From Hofstenia miamia (taxonomy: Eukaryota; Xenacoelomorpha; Acoela), in the NCBI GenBank assembly GCA_004352715.1, contig SCFE01000013.1, positions 1,495,623 through 1,559,622 of the forward strand: a DNA stretch of 64,000 bases, given 5' to 3'. This document shows positions 53,023-61,824 of the stretch, in pieces; position 1 is the stretch's first letter, and the number at the start of each line of letters is the position of its first letter. The position numbers and the translations under genes were made by a program. The notes below the pieces were generated by a model. The model was not told the origin of the DNA and ran no database searches. It saw only the letters and a list, made by a program, of their open reading frames with translations.

Positions 53023-53916
53023 ATTAAGGGTTAAACGAAGTGTGATGTAATTTTGGTGCCCCAAGAACAACTAGAATAAGATCTTGAGCTCAAATCAAAT
53101 TGTAAGAACCTGATATTTTGTGATTTTTCCACATTTTTTAAGTACCTTTTGTCTGCACAATATGGGAATCATCCTAACTTTGCTTATCAAGATTCAGCAA
53201 AAACATCAATAGTCTAAGTTTGGGGTAGATTTGTTACCCAGAAAGAAATCAGCTTAAAACTTTTGCTTTACGATTATTGCTAGTTTTTTATAATAATATC
53301 ATGCTTGAAAAACACTAGTGCTATGATTTCATGAAAATTTTATTAACATTCATTTAGCTTTTACCCAAAAACATCTAAATTGGGAAATTCTTACTCTTTT
53401 TAGTTTTTGATGCTATGATTTTTTGCATACATATTAAATTCAAATTCCTAGAGTCTTAAGCTTGATATAGCTTTTTTCGCAGATTGACTTTTTCACATAA
53501 CCACTAAAATATGCAAAAAAATCATAGCATATAAGAACTAAAAAAATTTCACAATATAAATGTTTTAGGGTACAACATAAATTAATATTAATAAAAAATA
53601 AAATTTTCATAAAATTTTAGCATTAGGGTTCTTCATGCATGGCATTACTATAACAAACTAGCAATCATCCTAAGGCAAGAATTTTGTGCTGATTTTTTTT
53701 GGGTAACAATTTAGCCCAAACTTAGACTAATGATGTTTTTGTTGAATCTTGGAAAGCAAAGTTAAGATGATTCCCATATTGTGTAGACAAAAAGTACTTA
53801 AAAAATTTGGAAAAGTGACACAATATCAGGTTCTTACAATTTGATTTGAACTCAAAATCCTATTCTAATTGTTCTTGAGGTAACAAACTTACCCCAAACT
53901 TAATTTATCCCTTAAT
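53023..53916. repeat. Large imperfect foldback (inverted repeat), arms ~405 bp, loop ~80 bp
   Basis: The left arm (53023-53428) is repeated in inverse orientation at 53510-53916. Matching blocks, in order from the outside, are ATTAAGGG, CAAGAAC, TCAAATTGTAAGAACCTGAT, CAATATGGGAATCATC, AACTTTGCTT, TCTAAGTTTGGG, TTGTTACCCA, ATTGCTAGTTT, GAAAATTTTATT, ACATCTAAATT-like sequence, and TGCTATGATTTTTTGCAT next to the loop. Identity looks like roughly 80-85%. Weak pairing seems to continue outward to about 52990 and 53950. There is no coding capacity, no clear target duplication and no known terminal motif. The central loop includes AT-rich unique sequence. It may be a foldback-type element or an inverted duplication. 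Confidence 0.85.
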
Positions 53917-54123
53917 CTGAATTAGAAAGCTTGGAAAGCAAAGAATGACAAAAATATTTGCTAATAATTGATTTCAGATTTAAAAATTATATTATCGCTA
54001 TATACTACAAATTTAATTATGTAAATAGCGGCAAACTACTGAATTATTCGTATAAAACAATCTCAGATTAAATAACATTTGTAATAACAACATTTTTTTC
54101 AGTGAGCGAGATATAACGATACG

Positions 54124-54154
<31 letters not shown>

Positions 54155-54291
54155 NNNNNNNNNNNNNNNNNNNNNNNNNNNNNNNNNNNNNNNNNNNNNN
54201 NNNNNNNNNNNNNNNNNNNNNNNNNNNNNNNNNNNNNNNNNNNNNNNNNNNNNNNNNNNNNNNNNNNNNNNNNNNNNNNNNNNNNNNNNNN

Positions 54292-54326
<35 letters not shown>
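54124..54326. repeat. (AT)n array interrupted by assembly gap (N at 54155-54291)
   Basis: AT dinucleotides on both sides of 137 N. TTTT precedes the right-hand array. Confidence 0.9.
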
Positions 54327-54328
<2 letters not shown>

Positions 54329-54799
54329 AAATAATTTAAAAGTTCTGAAAGAATTTTGTATTAAATTTTGCATTTACTTCAGTTTTAAAATAAATTAATT
54401 GTTTTGGGATTAAACATTGTTTATTTTCTTTACAGAATTTTACAATATTACCTGTGGCATTCTACAGAAACAAGAAATTACATAAACAAGAGATTTGTTT
54501 ATGAAATGTAATTTCTTGATTGCGACCTAAATGTTGTTGATTTATCTATTAATATGAAATGTATGCTGCACAAAATAGTGAGAAAATAAATTAGTACATA
54601 CAGTTGCATTTTGTAATTCCATGCAGATCTCAAACTACAAAATTTAAATATATTTATTGAGTTTTTGAGCAATTCATTTTCACCTAAACAACAAAATGAA
54701 TAATAAATCAAAAAAAATATTTGAGTTGTCAAAAACTTGACACATTTCTATTTGTAAATAGAAAATTTTATAAAGAATGATGACATCAATGTACTGATT

Positions 54800-54802
<3 letters not shown>

Positions 54803-54832
<30 letters not shown>
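54803..54832. repeat. (AT)n array
   Basis: 30 bp of AT dinucleotides. Confidence 0.95.
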
Positions 54833-54836
<4 letters not shown>

Positions 54837-56379
54837 CAAAAAATGCAGGAAATGTTGCTTCAAAATGGTCATTCTATAATACAATGAAGATTACTTTTTT
54901 ACCAAATATGAAGATATTCCTCTTTAGTTCTCATAAATTGTGTATGTTGCATGACATAATGTTGTTACCAGTAGCTCCCACTTACATGTAGAACGATGAA
55001 AAACATTTTTGAAAAGTTCTGAGCAAATCGAAAAAATAATACTGCAATCAATGAACTCACTAAATTCAAGGAATGTGTGGAACAAAAAGAATAAATTCTC
55101 GTTGGCACATTGCCAGAATTGTTGTATCCTTGACCTCGACAGTTAAAAATTAGGATCATGTCTGAATTTAGAGTTCTAGCTTCAGTTAGTGTTGCACTAT
55201 CATGATAAAAACCTTCACAAATTTTTAAACTGGCTCACTATGGGTTTCTAGATAATGCAAAAACTTCATTTTTTACAATGAAATATATCCAATTTTGAAT
55301 TTACGTGAATATTTTAATATGTGGGTGTTTTCACTTCTAATGCAACTGTAGCCAAAATCTGCACTGCCATCAACTGAATAAATTCATATATATTGTAAAA
55401 GACAAATATGAAACACTGATTTTGCGAACATTACCGAAATGAAACAAATGATCTTCTAAAAATAGATTCAATTGTGTCAAACATTCAATACATCCAGAGA
55501 AAATTTCTATTTGATTTGGGCCTATTATTTCACTTTGAACCTAAAAGGTAGTGCAATTTGTGGGATAAGCTTCATAACAGCTAGAAGCAAGGGGGGATAT
55601 GGTGAAAATACCCATCAGGTGTTCACAATCTGATTGGCTAAGACAAATTTGTTTCAATTTGGACTGAACAGATATTATCTATTTATATGTTACACAAATA
55701 TATTAATTTTTGTTTATCAGCCGTTGAAATATGAAAAAATGTACAATTCATTTCTAGTTCTAATTGCAATTCACTACACTGGTCGGAAGCTTGTTATATT
55801 TTCAAAATTTCGTGTAATAACAATATTGAATATTTAGCAATTGCAGATGTAAGCTGGTTTATCTTTTGTTTGTTTTGGTACACGCGTTTCCTGAAATCTA
55901 AAGACATCTTCCGTTTTCCTGCTACAGTACATTCTAACCACTGCAGTTATACTTTATTGAACAGGCAACCATTGAAATAGTAAATGAGAGCCACCTGATC
56001 TTCTTTATGTCCCTTCACAATTGACAGGTTTCTTAATATTTAGATGCAAATAGAATTTTTCCGGATATTCAATGCCAAAGAGCTTTTTATATAATCATAT
56101 ATTTTGTTGATTATATATATATATACGCACATATAAGTAGACTTTAGTTCTCATCTCCCTTATCGAAACTATATTGCTCTATAATTTCATACGGAGTTTA
56201 AGTATAACATGAAACTTCAGAAAAAAGTTTATTAATGACATATATGGTTAATCATATATAATTTTAAATCCACTCAGCAACTGTTTGTGGCATTGGGTCA
56301 AATATGTTCTCTAATATTTACAGAAATGAAGGCACATTAGCACGAAGCAAATTGAAACGTCTGCATTTCTATGAATGTC

Positions 56380-56530
56380 GTCTATGTGTCTGGACTTCGC
56401 TTGAGTTCGGACCACAAATTTTCAATCGGGTTGAGAGTTAAAGCTCGGGATCTGTGCTCCGAGGCTGATCTACTACTGAACCTGTTACCTCGTGAAACTA
56501 GCTTTGAATCCTTGACCAACACTGATTTGG
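56380..56530 (-). pseudogene. Tc1/mariner transposase relic
   Basis: The minus-strand frame reads DSKLVSRGNRFSSR and then LNPIENLWSELKR (56397-56435). The latter is the hallmark of Tc1 transposases around the third catalytic residue, usually P-D-L-N-P-I-E-N-L-W. KLVSR fits the region after D-P-K-H-T-S. The middle is altered by indels, the second catalytic aspartate cannot be seen, and a stop follows soon after. No terminal repeats were found. It is a short fragment of a DNA transposon, ending near the palindrome at 56602. A plus-strand open frame of 91 codons over it is the antisense shadow. Confidence 0.65.
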
Positions 56531-56601
56531 ACAGCCCCTGTTCTTGCAGCTTTCATTACCTCCAAAGAACCACATTACGCATACATAGATTTATATTCAC
56601 C

Positions 56602-56832
56602 AACAATGCTATGATATGTAGGTTACAGGACATGTGCATATCATAGCATTGTTAACCCCTTCAACCCGGATGGTACATATATGTACCATTTAACTTCTTT
56701 TGTTCCTTATAATAGTAATCATCATACAATTTATAAAACAACTTTACATTATATGTTTTAGCCATCTAGAAACTAAAAATAATAATTACAGAAAAAAAAT
56801 TTCGGGTTGAAAGGGTTAATGAATATAAACCA
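56602..56832. repeat. Palindrome split by the piggyBac-like MITE
   Basis: Bases 56602-56618 (AACAATGCTATGATATG) are exactly inverted at 56637-56653 around an 18-nt loop. If the MITE (56652-56819, counting one TTAA) is taken out, the pairing goes on: TGAATATAAA after the MITE pairs with TTTATATTCA upstream (about 56590-56599), with only a two-base difference at the TTAA/TTGG position. So the original palindrome had arms of about 30 bp, and the MITE landed in one arm. Confidence 0.7.
56652..56819. mobile_element. piggyBac-like MITE
   Basis: TTAACCCCTTCAACCCG at the left and the inverse of TTAACCCTTTCAACCCG at the right (one mismatch), with TTAA at each outer edge as piggyBac transposons duplicate it. 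Just inside the left end is an 18-bp perfect palindrome, TGGTACATATATGTACCA (56671-56688). It has no coding capacity. It has inserted into the right arm of an older palindrome. Confidence 0.75.
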
Positions 56833-57064
56833 TTATTTAATAAGTACGTACCAATCGCAATATATGAGTCATTATTGTTAATTTTTAGTATAATAGCTTA
56901 TGCTTTAAATGAATGACTCCTGCATACTAAAAATCTTTTCTTATAAAGTTAATGTGGATATTTTTTCTGCATTTGCAGTTGCGAAGCTGTTTTACACAAT
57001 TTAAAAATTTTCACCTCATTTTCGTGAAAACTATGAGTCTACTTACTTATGAAGAAGGTGTACA

Positions 57065-57069
<5 letters not shown>

Positions 57070-57100
<31 letters not shown>

Positions 57101-57399
57101 NNNNNNNNNNNNNNNNNNNNNNNNNNNNNNNNNNNNNNNNNNNNNNNNNNNNNNNNNNNNNNNNNNNNNNNNNNNNNNNNNNNNNNNNNNNNNNNNNNNN
57201 NNNNNNNNNNNNNNNNNNNNNNNNNNNNNNNNNNNNNNNNNNNNNNNNNNNNNNNNNNNNNNNNNNNNNNNNNNNNNNNNNNNNNNNNNNNNNNNNNNNN
57301 NNNNNNNNNNNNNNNNNNNNNNNNNNNNNNNNNNNNNNNNNNNNNNNNNNNNNNNNNNNNNNNNNNNNNNNNNNNNNNNNNNNNNNNNNNNNNNNNNAA

Positions 57400-57436
<37 letters not shown>
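57070..57436. repeat. (AT)n array interrupted by assembly gap (N at 57101-57397)
   Basis: AT dinucleotides to the left of 297 N, then AAAATTTT and AT dinucleotides to the right. Open frames through it are artefacts. Confidence 0.9.
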
Positions 57437-57438
<2 letters not shown>

Positions 57439-58578
57439 AAATTTTACAATATATTTTATCAATTTCGTACTTAATTATAATTTTAGAACACATAATATAC
57501 CATCATATCATGAGAATAAAACTAATAAATTTTCAAAGCTTGAGAAAATAAGATATAATTTAGAATGATAAAAGAAATCCTCCATTTTATGTGTTTACAT
57601 TGGATAAAAAATTTTTATTAGCATGGCAAAATATTGTTTTAATAATTTTGTATAAAGCCTCTCAACAACACCTACAAAAGCTGAATATTTGTATATTTCT
57701 ACATGATTTAACATTAAACTAAAAATAATTGAAAAAATAATCTGTCATCCACTTTATCACAAATTTATATAAACCAGTACACCAGTTTAGCAACTTTATG
57801 CAAAATCATTATATACATAACCAAAAAAACAGCTGCTTGATGTCTGCAGAATGGTGGAATAAGCCAAGCTCCAAAAATTAGTAATGTCAAAAATTATGAA
57901 ATAGTAATTTGTTATCAAAACAGTACTCTTTTCGATGCAATAAGCATTGAAATATGTGGAAAAAATTTTTAGCAGCCTATGATTTTTCCGATTGTAAATA
58001 TTGATTTTCATTTTTAATGTATTAAATTAGCTGAATTTGTATTCTACTGCTTACAGTACATTGGTATATATTGTTGTACATATATACATGTATGCATGAT
58101 ATTGTAATGAAGCTACAAATTAAATAAAACCTATTGAAAGAAAAAAATAAAAGGTGAAGGGTACACAAATCTGTCTCTTCTGCACACTAAGCAAATGAAA
58201 TAGTCAAATTTTCTAGACTAATATTATTGTATAAAAATTTACCGCATTGCATACATACTGTAGCCACTTCCATCAATGAACTCTGTGTTTACTGGTTAAT
58301 AAAGAAAATGTACAATTGTAAAAATTACGATCTTATGTAGAAAACCATTTTCTTCGATGGTTCAAGCACTCTAGCCCCTTTCTGTTGATGCTCCTGTGTG
58401 TAAATACAGTGCGTAAACCGGAATTAGTAACAAAAATTAAATGTCACTAACTGGTAGAGTCTTTAAAATATTTAAAATAGTGTTTGAAAATTTCCGTATT
58501 TACACATGGAAGCTAAAATCAATTTAGTTGTATCAGTCTGCTAGAGAAAATATTCACGTTTAACGTTAAGAACATTTT

Positions 58579-58620
58579 AGGAGCTCGTGGTTGATTGGTA
58601 AGCGCGAGCCCTAATCTCCT
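58579..58620 (+). other. Possible tRNA-derived 5' half (SINE head or tRNA pseudogene)
   Basis: CTCGTGGTTGATTGGTAAGC followed by GCGAGCCCTAATCTCC resembles the D-arm and anticodon-arm part of a tRNA (TGGTTGATTGG fits a loose A box). Stems AGGAG/CTCCT and CTCG/CGAG can form. No B box (GGTTCGAATCC type) follows, so it is not an intact tRNA gene. It may be a tRNA-derived SINE fragment or chance. Confidence 0.3.
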
Positions 58621-58756
58621 ACAATGGACTTCTTTGTTTGAAGATGGAGAAGAATCAGATATATCATCAAACAATGAATTAATTGAAGGAGTGCTTCACA
58701 TGAACAGCTATTTATTCTTTAAATCAGTAGTCTTTAATCGAGAGACCTTTTTGGAC

Positions 58757-58758
<2 letters not shown>

Positions 58759-58808
<50 letters not shown>

Positions 58809-58859
58809 GCAACAAAGATATATATATATATATTCATATATACATTTATATTTACATAT

Positions 58860-58913
<54 letters not shown>
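58759..58913. repeat. Compound (CT)n-(AT)n microsatellite
   Basis: (CT)14 at 58759-58786 passes into (AT)n at 58787-58808. Interrupted AT tracts follow, with a longer pure array at about 58870-58912. A 122-codon open frame through it is an artefact of the repeat. Confidence 0.95.
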
Positions 58914-58917
<4 letters not shown>

Positions 58918-59079
58918 ATTTTTGGTGCATGTTAATCGACTTCCAATTATGCCTTTAAAATAGTATCAAAGACTATCAATAATATTTATTTTTGAGAATG
59001 GAGTGTAAAGAACATATTCCATATGGTTTGAATTAAATATGTACATAGCTTAGGTCATATATAATTACAGAAATAAATT

Positions 59080-59101
59080 TATATATATATATATATATAT
59101 A
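59080..59101. repeat. (AT)n array
   Basis: About 22 bp of AT dinucleotides. Confidence 0.93.
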
Positions 59102-59548
59102 CTATATATAAATGTCATTCTTCATACACCCATATTTCAAAAGCACTGTTTGAATAATTTTTTTCTAAACTATTTCAAGAAATCATTAGAAATCAGTAAT
59201 TTCAAAATGGTTTTCATCATTAAAATGATTCTTTGACGTCAAAATCATCAGAGTTAGTCCTTGTCGATGTTTAAATTTTTCCAAGAAAATTGGCATAATT
59301 AAGGGTGGAAATATATTTTGCGTATGACTGACTTAGGCTAGAACATGAGGATTGGATGTACAAGTGTGAACATATAGGTAATGCGAGCATTTAAATCAAT
59401 AACACTGAATTTCTCAGAATATAAATTTAGAGCTGGGTTTTTGTTTGTTCTGTGAAGTCGTCATAGTTCATATTGAATTTATTTATATTTTCATGCAATT
59501 ATTCCATCAAATATTTGAAAAGAGTGAGTACGGGTTTCATGTGTGTAG

Positions 59549-59637
59549 ATCAAATTGATTGTGCAAATGCGAATTGCCCACAAGAATATGATTGTTTGCA
59601 AAATGTATTCTGCGATTGTGGGTTAGGTTATATATGA
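59549..59637 (+). CDS. Candidate EGF-like domain exon (partial)
   Basis: The frame encodes QID, then CANANCPQEYDC, LQNVFCDCGLGY and a stop TGA at 59635. The cysteine spacing C-x4-C-x5-C-x5-C-x-C-x2-G-Y matches the first five cysteines of an EGF-like module; the sixth is missing. EGF modules are extracellular disulphide-rich domains found in receptors and matrix proteins. GTGTAG|AT (59548/59549) is a possible acceptor, and G|GTTATA (59626/59627) a weak possible donor. Used together they give a phase 1-1 exon of 78 nt, the phase typical of EGF exons. The frame also runs open upstream with GFMCVD before the module, so it could be one frame without an intron there. It may be a degraded exon, since the last cysteine and a strong donor are lacking. 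Five ordered cysteines are unlikely by chance, but no neighbouring exon of the same gene was recognised. Confidence 0.45.
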
Positions 59638-60633
59638 AAATATGAATCCATCATTGCACATGTATATAAAATTAGTAAAATATATATTTGCCTCTTAGTT
59701 CAGAAACTATTTTCTAATTATATGCATTTTAATTAAATAGCTTAAATAATAGTTTTTGACATAAATTGTACATTAGAAGTAGACTTTAACCTATGTGCAT
59801 ATGTAGACTCAAAATGATCAATTATATCATAAATAGAAGAAAACAATTTCTGTGATCTTGAATCAAGAGAATCGTCTATAAATGATTTTGACTAGAAAAC
59901 TTATCAGTACGACATCTAAAATTCAAAACATGTTATCTACAATTTCGAACAGTTACCCCAAGCATATTAGGAAATTTAGAAATATGGGATATTGACACAT
60001 ATTCTTAATGTGGTTACCATGTAATGATGGTAATTCCTTAGCGGAATTATTTAAAAATAGTAATAATTTTAAATGAAAATTTAGTTTTCCTTAGGAAACC
60101 TTGAAATTTATCTTAGTACTAATAATCAAAGATTCAAGAGGTGTAAAAGCTATTTTTTGAAAGTCTACCCGAGTACTTGAGGATCAAAATTCAGAGGTGG
60201 TTTGTGATCTATGAACATTTAATATTTTTTAGAAAAGCATCAAATATTAAAATAATTTCTTAAAAGTTTGCAATTAACAAACATACGAATAATTTTTTGT
60301 AGAAAGCAAATAACTTTTTTCAGCTAAGCAATAGAAGATTTGCAATAACTGCCAATTTTCCCCAAGACCGGCATTGAGTGCCGGCAACCCGCGATTTCTT
60401 CCATGTTTTTCGAATTATAACACAATGTAGTTAAACCTTTCAAAATAAAACATAGCATTATGTTCAATTGTGGATTCAAATCTATGTGTTTTAGATGCTA
60501 ATATTGATAAAACTTGGATCTCTTTCCATTTTGTTAGCATGAGGTTTAGTTAAAACTACAATATTGGGGTGGTGATTGCCACCCCTATCACCCCACTTCC
60601 GACGCAAATAATATATATATATATATAATATAC

Positions 60634-60667
<34 letters not shown>

Positions 60668-61638
60668 GTCATTTGTGTTGGACATTGAAATGAACTATTT
60701 CCAAGCAATTGGGATGGTTTCCATAAGCAATTTTAAACTCCTATTAATCACTAGATAATTGAGTGCATCAAAAATAGTAAAATAACATTTTTGTAGCACA
60801 TATAAACGAATGCTTCTCAGAATTACATTTTTTACAGTTGCTTGCTAATAAGAAAGTTAATTCCAAAAACTAGTCTAGATATTGTTTATTATCACCAAAA
60901 GTGTTGTTGTTTTGAAATACCTGCCAGTCAAAATATTTGCAAACAACTGTGATTGAGGAAACAATGCAACTAATTGCTTGTATCTCAGAAAGGAATGGGA
61001 AAGCTATTAATAAAAATACTCTCAGAAGAGACATTAATATTATTTTATGGGCTTTCTTGTGCTCATTTACTTAAAAAATTTGAACTTAAGCTTAGCAAAA
61101 TATAAATTTTTAAGCAACATTTTAATTTTGAAACAATTTGGAATTAGCTGTTAATTGTGAACTACATTTACCAGTATATTACATGCATGGTTTTACTTTG
61201 AAAACTAGCTATAAACGAATAATCGATTTTTAACAATCACAGAAAGCACCTGAACCAATTAGCAGCAATGCGAAATTTCCAATTTTAGTAGTCTTGTAAA
61301 CTTTTCTGGAATATATAGCGGAAATTATCAAAGGGATTTAGAAATATAAGGTTAGTTTGTTTTAACCGAAAATACAAGTAAATATCGTGCCAGAAAGAAA
61401 TCGTGTTTCACATCAGTAGCTAACAATCACCAAAGTACTAAGATAAACGAAAGTGTGAAGTGGAGTACTTGTTCCAATCCCTGATAGTAGAAAAAATTTT
61501 ACGTATATTGCACGTTTTTTTCTTTGCTTATTTTTTTTATTATTTTGAACTCAAGACAACTAATAAATTATTGCATTGAAGCTTTGAAATATTTATTATA
61601 TGTTATCATTATTATTATTATTTCATTTCTTCTCACAG
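59638..61638. other. No supported gene; possible intron
   Basis: AT-rich sequence between the EGF-like frame and the candidate exon at 61639; nothing else recognised. Confidence 0.5.
60610..60668. repeat. Interrupted (AT)n array
   Basis: AT dinucleotides broken by AATATACATAT units. Confidence 0.93.
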
Positions 61639-61820
61639 CTTCATGCTGGTATCCCTCCCAGCTTGGATTTAATACCAAGGGAGTCATGTGATGTGAAAAT
61701 GTACTGTACAGAATTACTGGTAATTCCTTCTTTTACTGTCAGGGAAATGGGCAGCAGAAATGGCCTTCAATACAGAAAAAGTAATTGTGAGTCAACAGCA
61801 TTACTGCATTTATTAAGAAA
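61639..61820 (+). CDS. Candidate exon of unknown function
   Basis: A pyrimidine-rich tract ending in TTCTTCTCACAG (acceptor AG at 61637-61638) precedes an open frame that is visibly richer in G+C than its surroundings. It reads LHAGIPPSLDLIPRES, then CDVKMYCTELLVIPSF, TVREMGSRNGLQYRKS and NCESTALLHLLRK. It either ends at TAA 61822-61824 (terminal exon) or at AAA|GTAACT (61820/61821), which would make a 182-nt internal exon. The frame is in phase 0 with the acceptor. No family is recognised. It lies 2 kb downstream of the EGF-like exon on the same strand, but nothing shows that the two belong together. Confidence 0.35.
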
Positions 61821-61824
61821 GTAA

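Larger units (their letters stand above)
53951..56379. other. No supported gene apart from AT arrays and gap
   Basis: AT-rich sequence; short open frames at 54499-54732, 54965-55159 and 55634-55837 without known content. Confidence 0.55.
56833..59548. other. No supported gene apart from listed repeats
   Basis: AT-rich sequence with gap, microsatellites and the tRNA-like fragment. Confidence 0.55.
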
